A model generated the notes under the pieces. It made no database searches. It had not been told where the DNA came from and saw nothing but the letters and a program-made list of their open reading frames with translations. A stretch of DNA of 48,483 nt from Salaquimonas sp. (lineage in GTDB: Bacteria; Pseudomonadota; Alphaproteobacteria; Rhizobiales; Rhizobiaceae). The DNA lies in contig JANQQM010000139.1 in assembly GCA_028289365.1 (NCBI GenBank), positions 1-48,483 of the forward strand. Reading direction: 5' to 3'. The position numbers and the translations under genes are program-made. This document shows, piece after piece, positions 1 to 7,883 of this stretch (the stretch's first letter is position 1; each line of letters begins with the position of its first letter).

Positions 1-971
1 GGCAACAAGATCTCACGTTTTCCTGCCCGCGCCTGCTGCAACCACTTCGCAAAGCCCGGCACCGGAGACAGCGTCGCAAACTCTTTCAAACCCGGATGGT
101 TTCTTTGCAGATCCTCGACCACCTGTTTGATCAGGAAATTGCCAAGCGGAATTCCCGTTAACCCTTTCTGGCAGTTAGAGATCGAATAGAAAATCGCGGC
201 GTTGGCATTCTCAACCACAATCTCCTGATTGGATGCCAAAACATCCGTTATCGAATTCGGCATTTGCTCCATCAGGGCAACTTCAACAAAAATCAGCGGT
301 TCGTCCCCCAGCCGTGGATGGAAGAACCCGTATATGAGCCGGTCTTCAGGATCGATTCGACCCCGCAATTCCTCCCAGCCCGACATGCCGTGTACGGCCT
401 CGTAACGAATAATTTTCTCCAGGATCGAAGCCGATGTATGCCAATCGATATTCCGGAGCTCCAGAAACCCGCGATTGAACCAGGAAGTAAACAGCTGCAC
501 GAATTCCCGGTCGACCAGCTCCAGTTCCCGGTCATGCCTTATGCGCGCCAACAGGTCGGCCCGCATACTGACCAGATGCCGTGTGGCGTCCGGCGCCTGG
601 TTAAGCCGCATCAGCAATTCCTGCCTTATGGGCACCGTCGCCGAAGCAAGCGCCGCCAGATTCCGGGGTGACGGCAATTCAATATACGCTTTCGCAGTAG
701 ACTCCACTACATCCCGGTCGGGCGAGAAATCCTGTCCTAAAGCATGGAAAAATTTCGTTTTTTCGTCTTCATCCAATTGCCGGTATTGCGCCAGTATCTC
801 GAATGACAATCCGATCCCGGAGGCTTCCCCCTTGCTGGATAACAGCATGTGGCAAAGCTCGATCACACCGTCGGCATCTGCCTGCTTGCGGCCAGGTCCG
901 GACAGGCCCATGATTGACAGACCGCGTTCGGCGATCGAGGTAAGTACAGAGCTGAATCGTGTCGTTGCCAT
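1..971 (-). CDS. Malonyl-CoA decarboxylase, C-terminal end cut by window edge
   Basis: Reading the minus strand from ATG at 971 gives 323 codons with no stop before the window edge, so the C-terminal part is missing. The protein is a malonyl-CoA decarboxylase (malonyl-CoA to acetyl-CoA plus CO2). The helical N-terminal domain (about 1-165) leads into the conserved catalytic domain, seen as YEAVHGMSGWEELRGRIDPE (190-209), a FFHPRLGDEPL stretch (216-226), NANAAIFYSISNCQKGLTGI (255-274) and FATLSPVPGF (298-307). The Ser in SPVPGF matches the family's active-site serine; the catalytic His lies beyond the edge. Bacterial homologues serve malonate assimilation, but no malonyl-CoA synthetase or malonate carrier is visible here. 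The start lies just downstream of an inverted repeat shared with the divergent gene, suggesting common control. The family call is firm; the physiological role is inferred. Confidence 0.93.
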   Translation of the reverse strand, partial: MATTRFSSVLTSIAERGLSIMGLSGPGRKQADADGVIELCHMLLSSKGEASGIGLSFEILAQYRQLDEDEKTKFFHALGQDFSPDRDVVESTAKAYIELPSPRNLAALASATVPIRQELLMRLNQAPDATRHLVSMRADLLARIRHDRELELVDREFVQLFTSWFNRGFLELRNIDWHTSASILEKIIRYEAVHGMSGWEELRGRIDPEDRLIYGFFHPRLGDEPLIFVEVALMEQMPNSITDVLASNQEIVVENANAAIFYSISNCQKGLTGIPLGNFLIKQVVEDLQRNHPGLKEFATLSPVPGFAKWLQQARAGKREILL

Positions 972-1268
972 GATTGTAAAATTATCGATATTTTTGGTAA
1001 TAACAAGACTGCATCATGCATTAATTTCCTTAACATTTTTGCCAAGAAATTCGTCTTATCCCATTAATATCAGCATGTTACACAAAAATGACGGCTGAAA
1101 TCAGATTTTCCCTCGGAAATGTCATCACGAATTTGCGCGACTTTATAATAAAAATATTGATATTTTCACTGATTATTTTAAAATATGGATATCTTAGAGC
1201 GTTCCCGCCACAGGCGACCAAAAAAGGGGTGAGAACGTAACTATCCAGTATTCAGGGAGCAGGAACAG
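972..1268. promoter_or_regulatory. Divergent promoter region with three copies of a 16-bp inverted repeat
   Basis: This very AT-rich 297-bp spacer separates the divergent decarboxylase and homocitrate-synthase-like genes and holds no gene I can support. It has three related palindromic 16-mers: AAATTATCGATATTTT (979-994), AAAATATTGATATTTT (1151-1166) and AAAATATGGATATCTT (1180-1195). Each differs from the middle one by at most two bases. The first ends 8 bp from the decarboxylase start codon, and the other two lie 74-118 bp before the + gene. This is what operators of a dimeric regulator (for example GntR or MarR type) look like; the regulator itself is not identified. A GGGAGCAGG purine stretch just before 1269 is the ribosome binding site of the + gene. 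Confidence 0.55.
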
Positions 1269-2489
1269 ATGCGTGAGAACCATTTTGAAGACGGTAAGTG
1301 GTGGGTGAGCCCATATAATTTTGTTCCTGAAGTCCGCGATTCATTGGATTTACCGGAAAAAGTCGAAATACACGACGCAACATTGCGTGATGGCGAACAG
1401 ACGCCCGGTGTCGTGTTCACCATCGATGACAAGCTGGCAATCGCCCAGATGCTCAACGATGTCGGTGTCGAGCGCATTGAGGCAGGCATGCCTGCGGTCT
1501 CACCGCAGGACGAGGAAGCGATCAAGCAGATCTCGAAACTCGGATTGAAATCCCGGATTTTTACCTTTGCCCGCGCAATGAAGCAGGACATCGACAAGGC
1601 GCTGGAATGCGGCGCCAATGGTGTAATTATCGAAGTCCCGATCGGCTATCCGAAACTGACAACCCAGTTTGGCTGGACCTGGAAAGACGTGCTTGAAAGA
1701 AGTGCGCCGGTCATCAATTACGCGCGTGAACAGGGCCTCTACGCAGTGTTCTTCCCCTATGATACGACCCGCGCTCGGCCGGAAGACCTGGAAAATCTTT
1801 GTAAGGGAATCATGGGCGAAGCCCCGCCTGATTCCATTGGCATCGTCGACACCATGGGTTGCGCCACTCCGGAAGCGATCAAGTACATGACACGCTGGGT
1901 CAAGAAAATGACCGGCCTGCCGATTGAAATCCACACACATAACGATTTTGGCATGGGCGTTGCCACCGAACTTGCTGCTGTTACCGCGGGCGCGGAAGTG
2001 GTTCATAGCTGCGGAAACGGATTGGGTGAGCGCACCGGGAACGCAGCACTTGAGGAATTGATGCTAGGACTTCATCTGCTCTACGGATATGACACTGGCT
2101 ACAGTCTCGAAAGGCTACCGGAACTGGGTGCGTTGTTGTCAAAATGCGCCAACATCCCGATCGCCAGGAACAAGCCGGTGCTCGGAGACGGAAACTTCAC
2201 ACGGGAATCGGGCATCGGCATCAATTTCGTCATGCACGATCCGCTCGTAATGTTCGGAACCCATCCTGCCCTGACCGGCAGAGTTGGGGAAGTTGTCCTT
2301 GGCAAGAAAAGCGGAAAAGCCTCCATCATCTATAAGCTCGACCAGCTTGGACTGGGTGAGGCAGATGATGCGCAGGTCGCCGAAATTCTCGACGCGGTAA
2401 AACAGGCTGGCATCAAGAAATGTGACATCCTGAGCGACGATGAGTTCAAGGCGATTGCTGAACCCGTATTGTCCAACAAAGCCGCTTGA
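1269..2489 (+). CDS. DRE-TIM metallolyase, homocitrate/isopropylmalate synthase-like
   Basis: A 406-residue enzyme of the HMGL-like TIM-barrel family, which condenses or cleaves acyl-CoA with 2-oxo acids. HDATLRDGEQTPG (35-47) supplies the Arg/Asp catalytic and metal motif, IHTHND (221-226) the metal histidines, and HSCGNGLGERTGNA (246-259) the second family signature. A tail with GKKSGKASI and further helices resembles the communication region of homocitrate synthases, but there is no LeuA-type allosteric domain, so leucine-type feedback is unlikely. It starts with ATG after GGGAGCAGGAACAG. It is divergent from malonyl-CoA decarboxylase across a spacer with repeated operator-like sites and is followed by a GST-family gene after 33 bp. 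Homocitrate synthase, a citramalate-type enzyme or an acyl-CoA lyase of unknown substrate are all possible; the exact reaction cannot be read from sequence. Confidence 0.82.
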   Translation: MRENHFEDGKWWVSPYNFVPEVRDSLDLPEKVEIHDATLRDGEQTPGVVFTIDDKLAIAQMLNDVGVERIEAGMPAVSPQDEEAIKQISKLGLKSRIFTFARAMKQDIDKALECGANGVIIEVPIGYPKLTTQFGWTWKDVLERSAPVINYAREQGLYAVFFPYDTTRARPEDLENLCKGIMGEAPPDSIGIVDTMGCATPEAIKYMTRWVKKMTGLPIEIHTHNDFGMGVATELAAVTAGAEVVHSCGNGLGERTGNAALEELMLGLHLLYGYDTGYSLERLPELGALLSKCANIPIARNKPVLGDGNFTRESGIGINFVMHDPLVMFGTHPALTGRVGEVVLGKKSGKASIIYKLDQLGLGEADDAQVAEILDAVKQAGIKKCDILSDDEFKAIAEPVLSNKAA

Positions 2490-2522
2490 TAGTCTCATCT
2501 ATCCTTGACCGGGATCGATCTC

Positions 2523-3350
2523 ATGTCTGAAAACGATCAGCGATCACTGGTCCTGTATCACTCCGGTACTTCGGTCTGTTCGCAGAAAGTTCGACTGACC
2601 CTTGCCGAACTCAATCTGGACTGGACAGGACATCTGCTCGACCTGGCGAAGGGGGAGCAATTCCATCCGGACTATTTGAAGCTGAACCCACACGCAGTCG
2701 TACCGACAATGCTTGCCGGTGATCAGACGATTATCGAATCCAACGAGATCATGCGCTTTCTCTGTGCGAACCAGAACAATGGTTCATCGCAAAGTCCGAA
2801 CCTCTATCATCCTGATGTTGAAATTTGGCTGGAGAGAAGCCTGGACCTTCACAGGGCGATAAACACCTTTACCTATGTCATCGTGAACCGAAAACGGCTC
2901 GCAGCAATGTCTCCCGAGGAACTTGAGGAACGTCTCTCGGTCATGCCTGACCAGGAAAAGGCTACGAAATTCAAGAGCATTGTTGCAGATGGATTTGATT
3001 GCGAAGCCGTGTCGGATGCAAGGCAGATTTTGCGAGAAAATCTCCCGCACATTAATTCCGCTGCCAGCAGTACCGAATGGCTGGCTGGTGATCAGTTTTC
3101 CCTGGCGGACGCTGCGATTATTCCCTTTCTCCATCGGTTGGGAATGCTCGGACTATCCGTTTACTGGCAGGACAAGCCGGCTATTGCCAACTGGATGGCG
3201 CGCTTTGCATCACGCCCCTCATTCAGTATCGCAATCGACGCCTTCATTACGCCGCCGGTCAAGCAAAAATACCGGGAAGCAATCACCGAGGCAGGTACGG
3301 CGCTGACAGAGAAGCTGGGCCCTTACGCACCGTATCGCCTAACCTCTTAG
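2523..3350 (+). CDS. Glutathione S-transferase family protein
   Basis: A 275-residue cytosolic GST-like protein. The N-terminal thioredoxin-fold domain (about 10-85) has SGTSVCSQKVRLTLAEL near the start, with Ser/Cys at the usual catalytic position, the cis-Pro segment HAVVPTM and the ESNEI glutathione-contact motif. An all-helical C-terminal domain follows, with a WLAGDQFSLADAAIIPFL signature. I chose ATG 2523 because the in-frame TTG at 2505 has no ribosome binding site, although the SD at 2523 is also weak. It trails the synthase-like gene on the same strand and is probably cotranscribed. Its last 4 bp overlap the end of the convergent MBL gene. The substrate is unknown; isomerase, dehalogenase and detoxifying roles are all possible in this family. 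Confidence 0.82.
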   Translation: MSENDQRSLVLYHSGTSVCSQKVRLTLAELNLDWTGHLLDLAKGEQFHPDYLKLNPHAVVPTMLAGDQTIIESNEIMRFLCANQNNGSSQSPNLYHPDVEIWLERSLDLHRAINTFTYVIVNRKRLAAMSPEELEERLSVMPDQEKATKFKSIVADGFDCEAVSDARQILRENLPHINSAASSTEWLAGDQFSLADAAIIPFLHRLGMLGLSVYWQDKPAIANWMARFASRPSFSIAIDAFITPPVKQKYREAITEAGTALTEKLGPYAPYRLTS

Positions 3351-4399
3351 GGCAGTTGTACGGTCGTTAAATCCGTCCCCACAACGATATTGCCCGTAAA
3401 TCCACCTTCAACGGCAGAGTTCTTGTAGTCATCTTCCGTCAGCGCACCGCCGGGAATTGGAAACGGGCCCTGTTTGGCAGCACCCATCGGCGGGATCAGA
3501 TGGGTATAAACCAGATGCTTAGCACCCGCCCGTTCCGCCATGGCTCCGAGATCCTTGGCTGTACTCTGGCGAAAATAGACTGGCGGCGGAAATCCGCTTT
3601 CCTTGTCAGGACCCATCACCGGATGAATGGTTGAATGCACGATAATGTCGGCACCTTGGGCAAGTTTCTCAACCTGCGCTGATGTCGAAGTTACCCTGGG
3701 CGGCTTGCGGGTATCATTGCCGGCATCCCCGCCGATTACCACACTTCCAGCGGGCGTATCGACCCGGTAGGAGGCATGACCCGCAATATGTGTCGAGCGG
3801 ATGGCGCTGACCGACACGTCATCCTTTGACCAGACGACCGCAGGCTCATCCGTCGCAGCAAAGGTCATCAGATTGACCAGTTCTGCCGGCCCGCCCGCCA
3901 AACGCTTTTTGTTTTCCAGCAGCCTCTGCGCCATTTCGCCGGACTTAATCAGCGGATCACCAATATGTTGGGCAAACTTTTCGCAGCTCATTGTATGGCC
4001 GGCGGGCGAGGTAACATCCTCGCTGCAGACAAGATCGACTTTCGGACCGCCGGAATTGAAATGCCAGCGAATCTGCAGCATGTCGGCCAGGCCTTCGGAA
4101 TGATCTGAATGCAGATGGGTGAAGAATATCGCATTCAATTTGCCCACAGGTACCTTGGCCTGTGACAGACGCTGTGTCGTTCCACGCCCGGTATCAAACT
4201 GCAGCTTGACGTCACCGCAATTGTTTTCCTCTTCTCCATATTCGACAAGCGTCCCGGATCCCGCCTGACCCTGGAACACGGGAGGTCCTCCCTGGGTACC
4301 GGTGAGCGTGACTTTCAGACAGGGTGCCGCTTCCGCATTGGTACCTGACAGAGGCAGTGCAGCAGCGAGCAGTGCGCCAAAAAACATCGATTTCTTCAT
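3347..4399 (-). CDS. Exported metallo-beta-lactamase-fold hydrolase
   Basis: A 350-residue protein with a clear Sec signal peptide (hydrophobic 6-19, likely cleaved after ...NAEA at about 24), so it acts in the periplasm. The MBL zinc motif THLHSDH (94-100) is intact. Later HIAGH, GGDAG and THL segments supply the remaining metal ligands, in the arrangement of RNase Z/arylsulfatase-like MBL proteins. An internal CPA-free region with two Cys (about 60 and 125) could hold disulfides. ATG 4399 follows a strong GGGAGGAA ribosome binding site. The N-terminal TGTQGGPP segment resembles that of the cytosolic MBL protein at 17783-18640, so the two are distant relatives. No neighbour defines a substrate; an esterase, lactonase or phosphodiesterase function is possible. 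Confidence 0.85.
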   Translation of the reverse strand: MKKSMFFGALLAAALPLSGTNAEAAPCLKVTLTGTQGGPPVFQGQAGSGTLVEYGEEENNCGDVKLQFDTGRGTTQRLSQAKVPVGKLNAIFFTHLHSDHSEGLADMLQIRWHFNSGGPKVDLVCSEDVTSPAGHTMSCEKFAQHIGDPLIKSGEMAQRLLENKKRLAGGPAELVNLMTFAATDEPAVVWSKDDVSVSAIRSTHIAGHASYRVDTPAGSVVIGGDAGNDTRKPPRVTSTSAQVEKLAQGADIIVHSTIHPVMGPDKESGFPPPVYFRQSTAKDLGAMAERAGAKHLVYTHLIPPMGAAKQGPFPIPGGALTEDDYKNSAVEGGFTGNIVVGTDLTTVQLP

Positions 4400-4416
4400 C
4401 TATTCCTCCCGAAAAT

Positions 4417-4433
4417 ATTATTATTATTATTAT
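4417..4433. repeat. Short ATT trinucleotide tract
   Basis: Five ATT units plus AT occur in a row just upstream of the ribosome binding site of the exported MBL gene. A 17-bp triplet tract within an AT-rich leader could vary by slippage and change the promoter spacing of that gene, but nothing in the sequence proves this. Confidence 0.5.
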
Positions 4434-4505
4434 CAGATATTTTTATCGATTTTTTTTGAAATGACAAACCTTCCTTTCACTAGCCCGGTAACATTTTTTG
4501 GAAAC

Positions 4506-4570
4506 CTGCCTGCAGCAGAAAAGCTGCTGGCAGAAGCTCAGTTCTTTCGACGTCCACGACCGGGTCGAAA
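4506..4570. other. Two strong hairpins in the MBL/antiporter intergenic gap
   Basis: The 292-bp gap 4400-4691 holds no supportable gene. It contains a compact stem: CAGCAG (4513-4518), loop AAAAG, CTGCTG (4524-4529). This stem is extended by CTGC (4506-4509) pairing GCAG (4530-4533) across a 3-nt bulge. A second inverted repeat follows, TTTCGAC (4545-4551) with GTCGAAA (4564-4570). Neither has a T-tract, so they are not standard terminators. They could form a structured leader of the antiporter transcript, an antisense element or a protein site. Function unknown. Confidence 0.4.
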
Positions 4571-4691
4571 CCTGTTCGGCATCGACGTCCGGCTTCACAG
4601 AAAAGTTTGCGGCTTGGCGCCGGGATTAAAACTATGCTCTTGTGTAAATGGATTGGAAATCCAACTTGCCTGGCGGATCTAAATTGAGAGT

Positions 4692-5966
4692 ATGCAATTG
4701 ACATTTGGTATGCTGCTTCTGGCCATTGTCACACTTTGCTTTTGCATGATTGCAAAGCGGCTCTCATCCACCTCGATCACCGCGCCAATGTTGTTCCTCG
4801 CTCTTGGTTTTCTGACATTCGAGGCAGGACTTCTGCCCCATCGCGAAATGGAAGAAGTGCTGCATCTCGTTGCAGAAGTCGCCTTGATATTACTTTTGTT
4901 TCTAGATGCAGCACAAACCGACCTTTCTGCCCTGCGCGCCCGGAGTATTTGGCCGACACGCATGCTCCTGATCGGAATGCCGTTGGCTGTGTTGTTGGGA
5001 ACATTGGCGGCCTGGCCATTCCTCGCAAGCTGGCCGATTGTTGCGGTGATATTGCTTGCCTGTGTCCTGGCACCGACCGATGCCGCGCTTGGTCAGGCAG
5101 TAGTGTCAAATCCGGCCGTGCCTGAACGCTCCCGGCGCGCATTGACGGTCGAAAGCGGATTGAATGATGGCCTGGCATTGCCGGCAATACTCCTTTTCGC
5201 CAGCCTGACGGCTGAAGACACGCAGTCCGGCCAAGTTGGCTGGATCTACTTTGGAGCCTCTCAAATCCTGCTTGGCCCGCTTGCGGGGATGCTCGCCGGA
5301 ACCTTTGGCGGCAAGATTTTCCTTTGGGCAAAGGACAAGGATTACACATCCGAACCTTATGAGGGTATCGGAGCAATCGCATTGGCGGTTGCTGCCTATC
5401 TCCTCGCCAACGCCATTGGGGGGAACGGTTTTATCTCTGCTTTTGCCGCCGGCTTGTGTTTCGGCTCGATTGTCGGCGGCCGATGCAAATTTGTCTACGA
5501 GTTCACCGAAAGCGAGGGACAGGGTATCGCCTGGGCCGCCTTCTTCCTGATCGGGCTTGTTCTTGTTCCCGAAGCCATCCCGCATCTGACCTGGCAGAGC
5601 CTTGCAATCATACTTGGCAGCCTTTTCCTAGTACGGCCAATTGCAATCTGGCTTTCCCTTGCCGGAACTGATGCTTCTGCTCCCACACGAATTTTCTTCG
5701 GATGGTTCGGGCCACGCGGACTGGCCACGGCACTCTTCGCACTGATCGTGGTCGACAAGATCAGTGGTGACTATGGACAGGCAATACTCCATCTCGCGGT
5801 CAATGCTGTCTGGATTAGCGCCCTGCTGCATGGATTGACCGCAGCACCGGGAGCGCGAAAATACGCTGCAATAATTGGCAAAATGGGAGACTGCCCCGAG
5901 ACCCGAAAGATCGAACCCAAAATGCCGAATGTGAAGAAACAGGAAGCTGATAATCCGACCACCTGA
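4692..5966 (+). CDS. Cation/proton antiporter, CPA1 (NhaP) type
   Basis: A 424-residue inner-membrane protein with about 12 hydrophobic segments beginning at the first residues. The central VLAPTDAALGQAV stretch, followed by VESGLNDGLALP, is the classic CPA1/NhaP pattern that places the ion-binding Asp residues in crossed helices. FGWFGPRGLATALFALIV near the C terminus is another family hallmark. It would exchange Na+ or K+ for H+ and support pH and salt homeostasis. The last ~40 residues are hydrophilic and cytosolic. It starts at ATG 4692 with only a weak GAGAG ribosome binding site. The Rieske/glutamate-synthase fusion follows 13 bp after its stop on the same strand, so the two are likely cotranscribed. 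Ion selectivity cannot be told from sequence. Confidence 0.88.
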   Translation: MQLTFGMLLLAIVTLCFCMIAKRLSSTSITAPMLFLALGFLTFEAGLLPHREMEEVLHLVAEVALILLLFLDAAQTDLSALRARSIWPTRMLLIGMPLAVLLGTLAAWPFLASWPIVAVILLACVLAPTDAALGQAVVSNPAVPERSRRALTVESGLNDGLALPAILLFASLTAEDTQSGQVGWIYFGASQILLGPLAGMLAGTFGGKIFLWAKDKDYTSEPYEGIGAIALAVAAYLLANAIGGNGFISAFAAGLCFGSIVGGRCKFVYEFTESEGQGIAWAAFFLIGLVLVPEAIPHLTWQSLAIILGSLFLVRPIAIWLSLAGTDASAPTRIFFGWFGPRGLATALFALIVVDKISGDYGQAILHLAVNAVWISALLHGLTAAPGARKYAAIIGKMGDCPETRKIEPKMPNVKKQEADNPTT

Positions 5967-5979
5967 CGAGGAACAACTG

Positions 5980-7590
5980 ATGAATAAGATCAAGATCGCA
6001 ACTTCTTCTTCCCTGGAAGACCGCAAACCCCAACATGCATTGGTTGGCGAAGTCGACCTCGTAATCGTTCGTTTTGACGACGAAATTTCTGTCTTTTACG
6101 GCAGATGCCTGCATCGCGGTGCCTTGATGGCGGATGGATTTGTTCGCGGCAATAACCTGATCTGCGGTGTCCACAACTGGGATTACAGATTGGACAGCGG
6201 CGTTTCCGAATATCAAAATTCCGAAGCCCTTCCGAAGTTCTCATCCTGGGTCGAGGGTGACGACATTCTCGTCGACGAGGATGAAATTAATCAATGGGCG
6301 CTCAAAAATCCGCAGCCATTCAATCGCAAGGCATATCTCGGTCAATATGCAGATACTTCTCATGGAACACCCGAAGAGCCACATAACGGTCTCATCCAAA
6401 GTTACGCGCGTGACGGCCTGACCAAGACCGGTCATCACGGCCAGGTCGCAGCCATGGGTGTTTCAAGAACTGACTTGCCGAATTGGGACGATATCCAGAT
6501 CCTCACAGCGCAGCTGCACAAACCACCAATGCTGGATGATGAGGAAGTGGGCACCGAGACCGTGATCGGTCCCAATGCCCAGAAACCCTTGCGATTGAAA
6601 ATTCCGCTTTTTGTGTCTGACATGAGCTTTGGCGCACTCTCTGAACCCGCAAAAACCGCCCTGGCCCGGGGCGCGGAGCTTGCCGGAACCGGAATTTGCT
6701 CCGGCGAAGGCGGCATGCTGCCTGAGGAGCAGGCGGAAAACTCACGCTATTTCTACGAACTGGCCTCCGGAAGATTCGGCTTTGACTGGGATAAACTGGC
6801 GAAGGTCCAAGCTTTTCATTTCAAGGGCGGTCAGGGCGCCAAGACCGGAACTGGCGGCCATCTGCCGGGAGAAAAGGTGAAGGGAAAGATTGCCGAAGTC
6901 AGAAACCTGGGCGAAGGTGAACCGGCCATTTCACCGCCGCGCTTTCCCGATTGGACACATCCCAGCCACATCAAGGAATTTGCCGATGAAGTAAGGGATC
7001 GGACTGGCGGCATACCCATCGGATACAAGCTTTCGGCACAACATATCGAAAAAGACATTGACGCTGCGCTGGATGTCGGCGTCGACTACATCATCCTTGA
7101 TGGTCGCGGCGGCGGGACAGGTGCAGCGCCAATCATATTTCGCGACAATATTTCGGTACCGACAATTCCGGCACTAGCCCGCGCGCGCAGGCATCTGGAC
7201 AACAATGGAAGAAGTGATGTCACGCTTGTGATAACCGGTGGGCTCCGCAAACCGGCAGATTTCGTCAAGGCACTGGCGCTTGGCGCAGACGCCATCGCGG
7301 TATCAAACTCCGCCATGCAGGCAATTGGATGTATTGCCATGCGAGCCTGTCACACAAACTTCTGCCCGGTCGGCATCGCTACGCAGAAGCCGCACCTGGT
7401 CAATCGTCTAGTAGTTGAAAAATCGGCAACCCGGCTGAAAAACTTCTTCGAAGCTTCAGTCGAATTGATGCAAGTAATGGCCCGCGCATGCGGCCACGAT
7501 CATCTCTCCAAATTCAATGCGGATGATCTGACAACCTGGAAAAAGGACATGTCGGAATTGTCAGGTGTGGCTTACGGAGGCGTTAGATGA
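5980..7590 (+). CDS. Rieske ferredoxin domain fused to FMN glutamate-synthase-like domain
   Basis: A 536-residue two-domain redox protein. Residues ~5-100 are a Rieske [2Fe-2S] domain with ligands C43-x-H45 and C62-x2-H65. Residues ~150-530 are the FMN-binding synthase domain of glutamate synthase: SDMSFGALSEPAK (213-225), EGGMLPEEQ (243-251), KGGQGAKTGTGGHLPGEKV (282-300), DGRGGGTGAAP, and a C451-x5-C457-x4-C462 motif that matches the [3Fe-4S] ligands of GltB. There is no glutaminase (Ntn) domain and no GXGXG domain, so it is not a conventional GOGAT. It must use free ammonia, an external glutaminase or a different amine. The Rieske domain probably delivers electrons internally in place of a GltD-type partner. 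ATG 5980 has a modest GAGGAAC site. No partner subunit is nearby. The substrate is unknown; the fold assignments are firm. Confidence 0.85.
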   Translation: MNKIKIATSSSLEDRKPQHALVGEVDLVIVRFDDEISVFYGRCLHRGALMADGFVRGNNLICGVHNWDYRLDSGVSEYQNSEALPKFSSWVEGDDILVDEDEINQWALKNPQPFNRKAYLGQYADTSHGTPEEPHNGLIQSYARDGLTKTGHHGQVAAMGVSRTDLPNWDDIQILTAQLHKPPMLDDEEVGTETVIGPNAQKPLRLKIPLFVSDMSFGALSEPAKTALARGAELAGTGICSGEGGMLPEEQAENSRYFYELASGRFGFDWDKLAKVQAFHFKGGQGAKTGTGGHLPGEKVKGKIAEVRNLGEGEPAISPPRFPDWTHPSHIKEFADEVRDRTGGIPIGYKLSAQHIEKDIDAALDVGVDYIILDGRGGGTGAAPIIFRDNISVPTIPALARARRHLDNNGRSDVTLVITGGLRKPADFVKALALGADAIAVSNSAMQAIGCIAMRACHTNFCPVGIATQKPHLVNRLVVEKSATRLKNFFEASVELMQVMARACGHDHLSKFNADDLTTWKKDMSELSGVAYGGVR

Positions 7591-7653
7591 TTTTGATCAC
7601 CTTCCGCGCGCGCGCCTTGTCGTCAATTTCTGTTGGATTGGCGAATAAGCTGA

Positions 7654-7779
7654 CTAACCGAGCAGATTGACCACGACAATGCCAAGCAGTGTCATCAGGA
7701 ATGCAATTCTGATGTCAGCCTGCGTCAACGCTCTGGCATGTTGAACAAGATATTCGGACTCATAACGTTCGCTACTCAT
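7654..7779 (-). CDS. 41-residue single-span membrane microprotein
   Basis: A short minus-strand frame beginning MSSERYESEYLVQHARALTQ, followed by a hydrophobic helix IAFLMTLLGIVVVNLLG that ends the protein. The ATG at 7779 is preceded by AAGGAGA at ideal spacing, one of the best ribosome binding sites in the window, which is why I regard it as real. The charged N-terminal half would stay in the cytoplasm and the C-terminal helix anchor it in the inner membrane. It lies alone between the convergent Rieske/glutamate-synthase gene and iolC, about 100 bp upstream of the iolC stop in genome terms but on the same strand as iolC. No function can be assigned. Confidence 0.68.
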   Translation of the reverse strand: MSSERYESEYLVQHARALTQADIRIAFLMTLLGIVVVNLLG

Positions 7780-7883
7780 CTCGGGTCTCCTTGGGTTAAT
7801 TCCCAGCTCCTTTCACCCAATTGATATTGGGTCGGACCCGTCTAGATGTTGTGCGATTCATCACATCACGAAAATCAGCCCTT

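Noticed and set aside
4302-4682. Possible 126-codon + strand gene overlapping the exported MBL start
   Set aside because: It begins antisense inside the MBL signal peptide, runs through a triplet tract, and has no ribosome site or family features.
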